Below are positions 1-6,544 of a stretch of 7,021 nt of DNA, piece after piece (within the stretch, counting starts at the first letter, position 1; every line of letters starts with the position of its first letter). A model generated the notes under the pieces. It searched no databases, was not told the origin of the DNA, and saw nothing but the letters and a program-made list of their open reading frames with translations. The stretch comes from Clostridia bacterium. Its GTDB lineage: Bacteria; Bacillota; Clostridia; Oscillospirales; CAG-272. The DNA lies in contig JAGBXH010000349.1 of NCBI GenBank assembly GCA_017629395.1, forward strand, positions 1 through 7,021, given 5' to 3'. The position numbers and the translations under genes were made by a program.

Positions 1-9
1 CAGCAGATG

Positions 10-29
10 GCATTTTTGCGCGAAAATGC
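10..29. repeat. 20-bp near-perfect palindrome, possible distal operator
   Basis: Bases 10-29 form an inverted repeat with arms GCATTTT and AAAATGC around a GCGC centre; only one symmetric pair (T17/G22) departs from perfect symmetry. No run of T follows on either side, which argues against a terminator. A related palindrome sits at 65-82, with centres 54 bp apart (about five helical turns). Both share ATTTT...AAAAT arms around a GC-rich TGCGC core. Together they resemble paired operator sites, but no known regulator motif was recognised. Confidence 0.45.
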
Positions 30-62
30 GGGGACGGCATGTGTAAATATTTTGCACACGTC

Positions 63-91
63 TTGATTTTGTGCGCAAAATCATGTAAAAT
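63..91 (+). promoter_or_regulatory. Sigma-A-type promoter of the DUF1015-yhaO-yhaN-like operon
   Basis: A -35 element TTGATT (63-68) is followed by a 17-bp spacer and a -10 element TAAAAT (86-91). This places the likely transcription start near base 98, about 30 bases before the first start codon. The -35 matches consensus in four of six positions and the -10 in five of six. The spacer is almost filled by an 18-bp inverted repeat (65-82), so access to this promoter may be controlled by a DNA-binding protein. No other promoter is evident before the downstream genes, so all three are probably read from here. Seen directly: spacing and motifs. Inferred: use as a promoter. Confidence 0.65.
65..82. 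promoter_or_regulatory. 18-bp palindrome in promoter spacer, possible operator
   Basis: The sequence GATTTTGTGCGCAAAATC pairs with itself at every position except T72/G75, which is a wobble pair. It overlaps the end of the -35 hexamer and most of the spacer before the -10 hexamer, the classic position for a repressor operator. It shares its arm and core sequence with the palindrome at 10-29. The binding protein is unknown; the XRE-type regulator encoded at 4956-5768 is one possible candidate, but nothing in the sequence ties the two together. Confidence 0.45.
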
Positions 92-130
92 AGAAGCAGA
101 AACGCAAGACCCTGCAAGGAGGATTTATAT

Positions 131-1390
131 ATGAAATACAGCTTTACTCCCGCCGATATCCTGCTGCCTGATTTTTCCGAGCACGAGGCGTACCGCTGGG
201 CGGTCGTCGCGTGCGATCAGTTTACCAGCGAGCCCGAATACTGGGAGGCGGTGGAGCGCAAGGTTGGTACAGCCCCGTCTGCGTTGCGCGTGATCCTGCC
301 CGAGGTGTATCTGGAAGAGCAGGCAGAGCGCATTCCCAAGATCAACGCGGCAATGGACGATTATTTGAAAAACGTGCTCAAGGAGCATAAGGATTGCATG
401 ATCTACGTGCGCCGTTACCAATCTGATCTGACCATCAGACAGGGCTTGATCGGTCTGATTGACCTGGAGGAATACGATTACAATAAGGGTGCACAGACCC
501 GCGTGCGTGCCACCGAGGGCACGGTTCTGGAGCGCATCCCGCCCCGCGTGCAGGTGCGCCGCGGTGCGAGCTTAGAGCTGCCGCACGTCATGCTGCTCAT
601 CGATGACCCCGCACACACCGTCATGCCGCTTGCCCACAGTCTTTGCGAGCAGCAGCCCGCGTATGCGTTCAGACTCATGATCGGCGGCGGAGAGATCTGC
701 GGCTTCCGCATTCCCGGCGCAAGAGCGAGGGCAATTCAAGAGGCGCTGGAGGCGCTGGTGACAAAGGAGCAGATGCAGGAAAGATACGGCAAAGAGGGGC
801 TTGCGCCCTTGCTGTTTGCCGTGGGTGACGGCAACCATTCGCTTGCCACAGCCAAAGCTTGCTATGAAGAGCTCAAGGCTGCGCTGGGAGAAGCCGCACT
901 GGATCATCCCGCGCGATATGCGCTGTGTGAGGTGGTCAATCTGCACGACGAGTCGCTGCATTTTGAGCCCATCTACCGCGTCATGTTCGGTGTCGAGCCC
1001 GAGGCGGTCAAGGCAGAATTCAAGGCGTATTGTGCGTCGCTTGGGGGGAACGCGCCCGCGCAAAGCGTGGTTTGCGTACACGGTAAGACCGAGGAAACTG
1101 TGGAAATTCCCGCGCCCGATAAGCAGCTGACCGTAGGCACGGTGCAGGATTTCCTGGACGCATACACGGTGGCACACCCCGAGGTTCGCATTGACTATAT
1201 TCACGGGGAGCAGGCGTTGCGCACGCTCAGTGCCCCCGAGGATGCGATCGGTTTTTTGTTTGACGGCATGCATAAGAGCGAGCTGTTCAAGACCGTCATT
1301 TTCGACGGTGCGCTGCCCAGAAAGACCTTTTCGATGGGACACGCCAAGGACAAGAGATATTATCTGGAAGCAAGAAGGATTAAGAACTAA
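131..1390 (+). CDS. DUF1015 family protein (COG4198-like)
   Basis: The 419-residue product matches the DUF1015 family in length and motifs; no confirmed biochemical function can be given. Recognisable landmarks are an RATEGTVLERIPPRV segment (126-140), the family hallmark GDGNHSLATAK (232-242) with Asp233, Asn235 and His236 as probable active or binding residues, and a conserved C-terminus PRKTFSMGHAKDKRYY (396-411). There is no signal peptide or membrane segment, so it is probably cytoplasmic. The ATG at 131 is supported by a perfect AAGGAGG (116-122) eight bases upstream. It is the first gene of a three-gene operon; its stop overlaps the ribosome binding site of the next gene. From memory, DUF1015 genes in Clostridia often lie near serine biosynthesis genes, but none is visible here. 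Family assignment is firm; role unknown. Confidence 0.88.
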   Translation: MKYSFTPADILLPDFSEHEAYRWAVVACDQFTSEPEYWEAVERKVGTAPSALRVILPEVYLEEQAERIPKINAAMDDYLKNVLKEHKDCMIYVRRYQSDLTIRQGLIGLIDLEEYDYNKGAQTRVRATEGTVLERIPPRVQVRRGASLELPHVMLLIDDPAHTVMPLAHSLCEQQPAYAFRLMIGGGEICGFRIPGARARAIQEALEALVTKEQMQERYGKEGLAPLLFAVGDGNHSLATAKACYEELKAALGEAALDHPARYALCEVVNLHDESLHFEPIYRVMFGVEPEAVKAEFKAYCASLGGNAPAQSVVCVHGKTEETVEIPAPDKQLTVGTVQDFLDAYTVAHPEVRIDYIHGEQALRTLSAPEDAIGFLFDGMHKSELFKTVIFDGALPRKTFSMGHAKDKRYYLEARRIKN

Positions 1391-1399
1391 GGAGTTACG

Positions 1400-2485
1400 A
1401 TGAAGATTTTACATTGCGCGGATATCCACTTGGATTCGGTCATGGAATCCAATCTGTCCCCCGAGCAAGCCAAGGAGCGCAAAAGAGAGCTGCTTATGGG
1501 CTTTGCAGACATGGTGCGATATGGGGCGGAGCACGACGCGCGCGCCTTTCTGATTGCAGGCGATTTGTTTGACGGAGCGTCCTGCGCTAAGCGCACAAGA
1601 GCATACGTGCTGGATTTGATGCGTCAGCATCCGCAAATGGATTTTTACTATCTTTCGGGCAATCACGACGAGGGTGAGGTAGGCTTTACCGATACCAAGA
1701 CCCCGCTGCCCGAGAATTTACATACGTTTGGAAGCGAGTGGCAGGAATACAGAATTGAAAACGTTAGTGTGTTCGGCTGCACGGATCCCGCAAGCAAGGA
1801 AACCTACGACGCACTCTCTCCCGATCCCGATCGCGTCAATATCGCTATGCTGCACGGGCAGGTATATGAGTCGGATCATCGCTATGACGCGGGGATCAAT
1901 TTGCGTGCCCTGCAGGATAAAGGGCTGGATTACGTGGCACTCGGTCATATTCACAGCTATCGCATCGAGCAGCTTGACGCCCGCGGCGTGTGGTGCTATG
2001 CCGGCTGCCCCGAGGGCAGAGGCTTTGACGAGTGCGGCAGTAAGGGCTTTGTCATGCTGGACGTGGACGAGGCGGGAAAGATCACTACGCAGTTTGTGTC
2101 CTTGGCACGCAGACGGTGTCACGTATTCGCTGTGGACGTATCGGAATGCAACAGCCTCCTCTCTCTTGAGCAGACCGTGCTTGCTGCCTGTGCCGCCGCG
2201 TCTATGCAGGATATGGTCAAGGTCGAGCTTGTGGGCGCAGTTGCGCCCGAAACCTGCCATGACGCGAAATACGCAGCAAGCGTGCTGCAATCCCGTTTTT
2301 ACTTTGCCAAGGTATACGACAAGACCACGCTGAGCATTCGCGCCGAGGACTACCAAAATGATATCTCGCTCAAGGGCGAGTTTGTGCGCCTTGTTCTGGC
2401 ATCGGGACTTGATGAAGAGGTCAAGCTTCAGGTCATTGAAAAGGGCATCCGCGCACTTGGCGGCGAGGAGGTGGATGCGGAATGA
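1400..2485 (+). CDS. SbcD/Mre11-like metallophosphoesterase, DNA repair exonuclease (YhaO type)
   Basis: This 361-residue protein belongs to the calcineurin-like phosphoesterases that act as Mn-dependent DNA nucleases. All five metal-site motifs are present and in order: D8-x-H10 (HCADIHLDS), GD at 54-55 (AGDLFD), GNHD at 87-90, LHG at 151-153, and GHIH at 182-185. The stretch CPEGRGFDE (203-211) and the following beta-rich region match the capping part of the YhaO/SbcD family. It has no signal peptide. By analogy with SbcCD and Mre11-Rad50 it should be the nuclease subunit working with the ATPase encoded next. Its ATG follows AAGGAG (1389-1394) by five bases; that site overlaps the stop codon of the upstream gene. 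Its own TGA overlaps the start of the next gene, which points to translational coupling. Catalytic residues look intact. Family very sure; exact DNA substrate not known. Confidence 0.92.
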   Translation: MKILHCADIHLDSVMESNLSPEQAKERKRELLMGFADMVRYGAEHDARAFLIAGDLFDGASCAKRTRAYVLDLMRQHPQMDFYYLSGNHDEGEVGFTDTKTPLPENLHTFGSEWQEYRIENVSVFGCTDPASKETYDALSPDPDRVNIAMLHGQVYESDHRYDAGINLRALQDKGLDYVALGHIHSYRIEQLDARGVWCYAGCPEGRGFDECGSKGFVMLDVDEAGKITTQFVSLARRRCHVFAVDVSECNSLLSLEQTVLAACAAASMQDMVKVELVGAVAPETCHDAKYAASVLQSRFYFAKVYDKTTLSIRAEDYQNDISLKGEFVRLVLASGLDEEVKLQVIEKGIRALGGEEVDAE

Positions 2486-4920
2486 AGCTGGATCGACTGT
2501 ATATTGCAGGCTTTGGAAACCTGCAGGATTTTTCGTATGAATTTACCGACGGAATCAACGTGCTGTCCGCACCCAACGGCTGGGGAAAAAGCACCCTTGC
2601 GGCTTTCTTGCGCGCCATGTTTTACGGGCTGGGCGACAGCCGCGCGCGCAGCGTGGCGGAAAATGTACGCAAGCGTTATACGCCCTGGACGGGCGGCAGC
2701 TTTGGCGGCAGCCTGGAGCTTGAGGCAAACGGCAAGCGCTATCGCATTGAGCGCTTCTTCGGCACAAAGGAAAGCGAGGATACCTTTACGCTGTTTTCCT
2801 TGGAAACGGGCAAGGAAAGCGAGGATTATACCGAGAATATCGGTGAAGAGCTGTTCGGCATAGATGCGGACGGCTTTAGCCGCACAGTGTTTATGGACGT
2901 TTCGGCTCATGCGCACGGTAAGGTGGAAAAAGCCGTCAATAACAGCATCAGTACCAAGCTCAACGACCTCTTGCAGGCGGAAAATGACCTTGGTAACTAC
3001 GAGCACGCGATCGATGCGCTGGTGCGTCGCAAGCGTCAGTACAAGACGACGGGTGAGCGTGGCGAGATCTATGCAGGCGAGCGTAGACTCTTGGAGCTGC
3101 AAAGGCAGATCGAGATCTGTCAAGGTCAAAAGGCGCAGGCGCAGGAGCTTGACGCGCAGATCGCGCAGCTTCAGCCCGTCGTGGCAGAGAGCGAGCAGTG
3201 CCTGCAAGCATTGCAGCGTGATATGACCCGGGCGGCAGGACAGCGGGAGCGTCGTACCATTCTGGAGACCTACAGCCGTATGCGCAGCGAGATCACGCTT
3301 GCCAAAAAGCAGGCGGATGCCATCAGGGCGCAGTTCAAGGGTGAGGTGCCCACGCAGACAGAGGCGGAAAGCATACAAATAGCCGTCGGGCAGCTGGGCA
3401 CGCTGCAGGGCAGGGCACAGCAGCTGCATGCAGACCATACCCTCAAGGATGCCATTGCGCAAAGCTATTCCCGTATGGGGGGCTGCCTGACGCCGCTTGA
3501 GGAGATCGATCGCGCACTTGCTGCATGCAACGAGCTGCGTGACATTGAGGGTGAGATCCGTGCGCACGCGGCACTGGCAGCGTCCCTGCAGGATCAGGCA
3601 GATGCTATTGGCGATCTGACGCCGCCCCAAATCGGCAAGCCGGGTAAAAAAGCCAAGGCGGGCAAGGTGTTCGGCGTGGTGCTGGCAAGCCTTTCTGCCG
3701 CTATGCTGATCACCGCTGCCGTCATGCTGATCATGAGCAAAATCGTGATGGGTATCATCAGCGGTATCGGTGGACTTGCCTTGCTGGGGCTTGCAGTGTA
3801 CGTGCTGCTCGGCGCAGTTTCCGCAGCACAGCTTTCGGGCAGAGCCAAGCGCGCAGCCGATGCTGCCTTTAAGATCGAAACCAAAAAACGCCTTTTGGAG
3901 CAGCGCGAGCGCGAGCTGGGATTGGCGCAGGAATATAAGGAGAGGTATGCCGATAAGGCAGCCGTTCCGGTTGCCCTTGCACAAAAGCATGGACTTGACA
4001 TTCATGGCGGCTACGTTTCCGCCATCAGTGCTTTGCGCAGTGCGACAGATCAGTATCTGCGTCTTTGCGAGCAGCAAAGTGCAAAGGACGCTTTGTATGA
4101 GGGCATTGTTGCAGAGGCGGATGCGCTGTGGGATCGCATTTCGGCATTTCTTTCGCGTCGGGACAATCCCTTTGACCGCGATCATTGTGCCTTGGCGATT
4201 GCAGAGCTGCTAACTCTGCTCTCTGATCTGCAACGACGCGATCGGGAGATCGCACAAAAGGAGCAGGCTGCACGCGCATATGCATCCGAGAAAAACGTGC
4301 GTGCGCTGGCAGAGCAGGGCTCGCAGGAGGAGCAGGAGCTGCCCGATCCCGAGGAGCTTTCGGCTCGCTGGGAGCAGAGCCGTACCTTGTATCAGCAGCA
4401 AAGCGCACAGCTTGCCGCCTTGGTGCAAAAAGCAGAGACGCTTTATGAGTCTGCTGACGCATACGGCACCTTGGTTGCCGAAAAGCAGGCGCTGGAGGAT
4501 AAGCTGCGCGTGCAAAATGCCAATTATACCGCCATTGCGTATGCGGAAAAATATCTGACGGAGGCAAAGGAAAATCTCTCCTCCCGCTATCTTGATAAAA
4601 TGCAGACCGCATTTACGCAGCGCATGGAGCAGATGGGCGGCGAGCAGAAGCAGTTTTCCATGGATACCGATTTCGGCATTACGCAAAGGGAAAAGGGTAA
4701 GAGCCGCAGTATTGAGTACCTGAGCAGCGGCTGGAGAGATATGGTGGGCTTTTGCTTGCGCCTGAGCCTTGCGGACGGACTGTTTGATACGGAAAAGCCC
4801 TGCCTTGTGCTGGATGATCCGTTTGTCTATCTGGACTCGGAGCGCGCAGAGGCTGCACGCAGACTCTTGGATGAGCTGGCAAAGGACTATCAGATTCTTT
4901 ATCTGACCTGTAGAGAATAA
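2482..4920 (+). CDS. SbcC/Rad50-like coiled-coil ATPase with central membrane hairpin (YhaN type)
   Basis: The 812-residue product has the split ABC-ATPase layout of SbcC/Rad50/SMC proteins. The N-terminal half carries Walker A PNGWGKST (31-38, Lys36). The C-terminal half carries an ABC signature LSSG (747-750), Walker B CLVLDDP (774-780) and a D-loop YLDSE (783-787). Between them are long Glu/Gln/Ala/Lys-rich coiled coils (about 195-285 and 455-700). At the centre are two hydrophobic stretches (about 396-418 and 421-445) with a Lys-rich lead-in (386-395), which look like a transmembrane hairpin. No CxxC zinc hook is present. This pattern is that of YhaN-type proteins rather than true SbcC. 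It likely partners the upstream nuclease: the start ATG overlaps that gene's stop (ATGA), preceded by GAGGAGG (2465-2471). The H-loop His of Rad50-type ATPases seems absent, with Thr-Cys at 809-810 just before the end. Membrane location is inferred. Confidence 0.87.
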   Translation: MKLDRLYIAGFGNLQDFSYEFTDGINVLSAPNGWGKSTLAAFLRAMFYGLGDSRARSVAENVRKRYTPWTGGSFGGSLELEANGKRYRIERFFGTKESEDTFTLFSLETGKESEDYTENIGEELFGIDADGFSRTVFMDVSAHAHGKVEKAVNNSISTKLNDLLQAENDLGNYEHAIDALVRRKRQYKTTGERGEIYAGERRLLELQRQIEICQGQKAQAQELDAQIAQLQPVVAESEQCLQALQRDMTRAAGQRERRTILETYSRMRSEITLAKKQADAIRAQFKGEVPTQTEAESIQIAVGQLGTLQGRAQQLHADHTLKDAIAQSYSRMGGCLTPLEEIDRALAACNELRDIEGEIRAHAALAASLQDQADAIGDLTPPQIGKPGKKAKAGKVFGVVLASLSAAMLITAAVMLIMSKIVMGIISGIGGLALLGLAVYVLLGAVSAAQLSGRAKRAADAAFKIETKKRLLEQRERELGLAQEYKERYADKAAVPVALAQKHGLDIHGGYVSAISALRSATDQYLRLCEQQSAKDALYEGIVAEADALWDRISAFLSRRDNPFDRDHCALAIAELLTLLSDLQRRDREIAQKEQAARAYASEKNVRALAEQGSQEEQELPDPEELSARWEQSRTLYQQQSAQLAALVQKAETLYESADAYGTLVAEKQALEDKLRVQNANYTAIAYAEKYLTEAKENLSSRYLDKMQTAFTQRMEQMGGEQKQFSMDTDFGITQREKGKSRSIEYLSSGWRDMVGFCLRLSLADGLFDTEKPCLVLDDPFVYLDSERAEAARRLLDELAKDYQILYLTCRE

Positions 4921-4925
4921 AACGA

Positions 4926-4953
4926 CACAGCCCCCGCCTTGGCGGGGGCTGTG
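4926..4953. terminator. Shared hairpin terminator between convergent genes
   Basis: A 12-bp GC-rich stem (4926-4937 with 4942-4953) closes a CTTG loop, six bases after the ATPase stop codon and two bases beyond the stop codon of the convergent regulator gene. On the minus strand the stem is followed by TCGTTTTATT, a usable U-tract. On the plus strand it is followed only by TTATCTGTTTT, which is weaker. It most likely ends transcripts from both sides, with better efficiency for the minus strand. Confidence 0.85.
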
Positions 4954-4955
4954 GG

Positions 4956-5768
4956 TTATCTGTTTTGCAGCTTACATAGTTGCTCGCGCTGTGCTTGCAG
5001 GGAGTCATAAACGGTTGTGCAAAACCATCTGTCCTCCAAAAAGTCGTCCTTGAACGCATCTATGACCTTTTGTGCGATTTTGTACTGCGTGAAGGCTTTG
5101 TCGTGCTCGCCCTTCTCATCAAGACGCTTGCCCGCAATGAGCAGCATGTCGACAAGATCCTCCGCGCAAATGTTTTTGTGCTTTTGCGCAGCCTCATAGC
5201 TTGCGTCACCATCCAGAAGGGAAGCCATCAGCTCAAGCTTGGAAAAATAGATCTCGGGAATATGCTCCAGTGTCGGCATAACCAGATCGTCCTGACAGTT
5301 CTCCTTGTAGCAGGTAGCCAAAATGCGGCAAGCATCGAATTTCACGCTGTCGTCCTTGGTCGAAGCAATCAGTGTCTTGCAAAGCGCGATCACCTCGTCG
5401 GCGCGGGTTTTGTAGTCCAGCGTGTAGAGCAAATTGTTGAGAATGATATCGTTGCCGGGGAATCGCTGCAAGCCCTCGCGCAGGACACGTTCGGCTTTTG
5501 CGGGATCATGCTCGCGATATTTCCAGGATTCTTGACAAATCGCGTCCACCTGCTTTTCTGTTTCCAATAAATTGAAGTCAAAAAGCTCGTCGGTGGAAAC
5601 ACCGAAAAACGACGCGATCGCGGGTATTAAGGTTACGTCGGGCATGGTGAGGCCGTTTTCCCATTTGGAAACCGCTTGAAACGAAACGCCCAGATACTTA
5701 GCAAATACCTCTTGGGAGATGTTTTTTTGCTTTCTTAAAGTCTTGATTTTTTCACCGAGTTTGATCAT
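4956..5768 (-). CDS. XRE-family helix-turn-helix regulator with TPR-like C-terminal region
   Basis: The 270-residue product starts with a clear Cro/CI-type helix-turn-helix (residues 5-60): LRKQKNISQEVFAKYLGVS is followed by the recognition helix region QAVSKWENG (31-39) and the usual closing motif FFGVSTDELF (54-63). Residues 70-260 are alpha-helical, with features of degenerate tetratricopeptide-like repeats (for example DPAKAERVLREGLQRFPGN at 88-106 and KGEHDKAFTQYKIAQ at 219-233). This arrangement is common in clostridial cytoplasmic regulators, where the repeats may sense a peptide or protein partner; the ligand here is unknown. The ATG at 5768 follows GGAGG (complement of 5775-5779) by six bases. 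The gene is monocistronic, faces the nuclease operon and shares its terminator. A short inverted repeat over its own -10 element suggests autoregulation. Assignment of the DNA-binding domain is firm; target genes are not known. Confidence 0.9.
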   Translation of the reverse strand: MIKLGEKIKTLRKQKNISQEVFAKYLGVSFQAVSKWENGLTMPDVTLIPAIASFFGVSTDELFDFNLLETEKQVDAICQESWKYREHDPAKAERVLREGLQRFPGNDIILNNLLYTLDYKTRADEVIALCKTLIASTKDDSVKFDACRILATCYKENCQDDLVMPTLEHIPEIYFSKLELMASLLDGDASYEAAQKHKNICAEDLVDMLLIAGKRLDEKGEHDKAFTQYKIAQKVIDAFKDDFLEDRWFCTTVYDSLQAQREQLCKLQNR

Positions 5769-5810
5769 ATATTACCTCCAAAAATGCGGATCAGCGCTTA
5801 TCCTGCTATC

Positions 5811-5838
5811 ATTATACCATGATGACGGGAAAAAGCAA
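5811..5838 (-). promoter_or_regulatory. Extended -10 promoter of the regulator gene, with overlapping inverted repeat
   Basis: On the minus strand a perfect TATAAT (complement of 5811-5816) is preceded by TGG, giving the extended -10 form TGnTATAAT. A weak -35 (TTGCTT, complement of 5833-5838) lies 16 bp upstream. An extended -10 often compensates for a poor -35. The inverted repeat ATCAT-N6-ATGAT (5808-5823) is centred on the -10 box, a likely place for self-repression by the encoded helix-turn-helix protein. The leader to the start codon is about 35 bases. Confidence 0.7.
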
Positions 5839-6042
5839 TAACGCATTCGGGGAGAATATTTCTAATGTAGGTTGAATGCAGGTGCCGGGGTGCTAAAAAT
5901 AAAACAGTGCATAAATGTCTGCAAAGCGGCATATACTGAAGTGTCGGATGATTGCACGACCGAAAAAAGCGCTCGGAAAACAATGAAAAATGATAAAAAC
6001 TCAAAAAGACGAAAAAGATTTCCACTTTTTTTCAAAAAAGGG

Positions 6043-6071
6043 TTGACAAAAGGAAAATCGGATGTTATAAT
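6043..6071 (+). promoter_or_regulatory. Consensus promoter of the tRNA-Leu/tRNA-fMet unit
   Basis: A perfect -35 TTGACA (6043-6048), a 17-bp spacer and a perfect extended -10 TGTTATAAT (6063-6071) form an essentially ideal sigma-A promoter. Just upstream, runs of T (6026-6032) and A (6034-6039) resemble an UP element that contacts the RNA polymerase alpha subunit. The start point should be near 6078, giving a leader of about 26 bases before tRNA-Leu. Such strength fits stable RNA expression. Confidence 0.93.
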
Positions 6072-6103
6072 ATACAGGTCCTTTAGAGAGGCCATGCTTG
6101 AAC

Positions 6104-6192
6104 GCCGGTGTGGCGGAATAGGCAGACGCCCGGGACTTAAAATCCCGTGATACGAGAGTATCGTACCGGTTCGACCCCGGTCACCGGCACCA
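6104..6192 (+). tRNA. tRNA-Leu (anticodon UAA)
   Basis: An 89-base class II tRNA. The acceptor stem pairs GCCGGTG (6104-6110) with CACCGGC (6182-6188), followed by discriminator A and an encoded CCA (6190-6192). The anticodon stem CGGGA/TCCCG (6131-6135, 6143-6147) encloses the loop CTTAAAA with anticodon TAA at 6138-6140, reading UUA leucine codons. The long variable arm GATAC-GAGA-GTATC and the T arm ACCGG-TTCGACC-CCGGT are intact. It is the first gene of a two-tRNA transcript; the spacer to tRNA-fMet is 18 bases. Confidence 0.98.
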
Positions 6193-6210
6193 AGCGGGAA
6201 AACCGAATAT

Positions 6211-6288
<78 letters not shown>

Positions 6289-6318
6289 TCAAAGGGCTAT
6301 AAAAAAGATATAGCCACG

Positions 6319-6351
6319 AAAAGCCTTGATTTTTCAAGGCTTTTTTGTTTT
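6319..6351 (+). terminator. Rho-independent terminator of the tRNA unit
   Basis: The stem AAAAGCCTTGA (6319-6329) pairs with TCAAGGCTTTT (6334-6344) around a TTTT loop and runs into a T-rich tail (6341-6351). A smaller hairpin GGCTAT/ATAGCC (6295-6300, 6310-6315) lies between the CCA end of tRNA-fMet and this terminator and may help define 3' processing. The position, 30 bases after the last tRNA, fits termination of the two-tRNA transcript. Confidence 0.92.
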
Positions 6352-6430
6352 CAGCCCTTGGATCATATAGTGACGAGAAAAAAGATATAATACACTTACA
6401 GGATTTGAACTCTCGAAAAGATACACTTTG

Positions 6431-6440
6431 ACCAATTGGT
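6431..6440. repeat. Perfect 10-bp palindrome upstream of the zinc-ribbon gene promoter
   Basis: ACCAATTGGT is a perfect dyad just upstream of the -35 element of the 6455-6483 promoter. Its half-site CCAATT recurs inside the promoter spacer at 6467-6472. It could be a binding site for an activator or repressor, or chance in AT-rich DNA; no known operator was recognised. Confidence 0.3.
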
Positions 6441-6454
6441 TGTTTCTATAGGGA

Positions 6455-6483
6455 TTGAAATTAAAGCCAATTTATGATATAAT
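6455..6483 (+). promoter_or_regulatory. Extended -10 promoter of the zinc-ribbon gene
   Basis: A -35 TTGAAA (6455-6460, five of six matches) is separated by exactly 17 bp from TATAAT (6478-6483), which is preceded by TGA to give an extended -10. The start point would be near 6490, leaving a leader of about 55 bases. A perfect 10-bp palindrome ACCAATTGGT (6431-6440) ends 14 bases upstream of the -35 and could be a regulator site. The gene thus appears to have its own strong promoter and does not depend on read-through from the tRNAs. Confidence 0.8.
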
Positions 6484-6544
6484 AAAAGATGACCTTATGC
6501 GATATAAAACATATTGAAATAAACTGAGAGGAGTTGAGTAAACT

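Larger units (their letters stand above)
5769..6103. other. Non-coding region between regulator gene and tRNA genes
   Basis: This 335-bp gap holds the divergent control regions: the regulator's ribosome binding site and promoter at the left end, and the tRNA promoter with A/T tracts at the right end. The middle part (about 5840-6010) shows no gene. Open frames here (for example 5872-6150 plus, 5798-6025 and 5862-6095 minus) lack recognisable protein content, and the plus frame runs into the tRNA-Leu gene. No stable RNA hairpin or riboswitch was recognised. Confidence 0.6.

Noticed and set aside
10..82. The two upstream palindromes as terminators of a preceding gene
   Set aside because: Neither is followed by a T-run on either strand in the right position, and the second overlaps a good promoter, so operators are the more likely reading.
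572..1342. Minus-strand open frame of 256 codons inside the DUF1015 gene
   Set aside because: It is fully antisense to a gene with clear family motifs and has no recognisable protein features of its own.
2428..4185. Long minus-strand open frame of 585 codons inside the ATPase gene
   Set aside because: It is a shadow frame in GC-rich coding DNA. The plus strand encodes Walker, signature and coiled-coil motifs, while the minus frame shows no domain and starts without a fitting ribosome binding site.
5872..6150. Plus-strand open frame of 92 codons in the gap before the tRNAs
   Set aside because: It starts without a good ribosome binding site, crosses the tRNA promoter and runs into tRNA-Leu. 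Its Lys/Arg-rich composition reflects the A-rich DNA.
6386..6391. A second TATAAT upstream of the zinc-ribbon gene
   Set aside because: No -35-like hexamer lies at a suitable distance, and the promoter at 6455-6483 is much better.
6401..6411. GGATTTGAAC, a reverse-complement match to a tRNA T-loop, as a relic att site or tRNA fragment
   Set aside because: Only about 10 bases match the common T-loop sequence. The flanks do not pair as a T stem and no CCA or acceptor stem follows, so it is too short to claim a tRNA remnant or attachment site.
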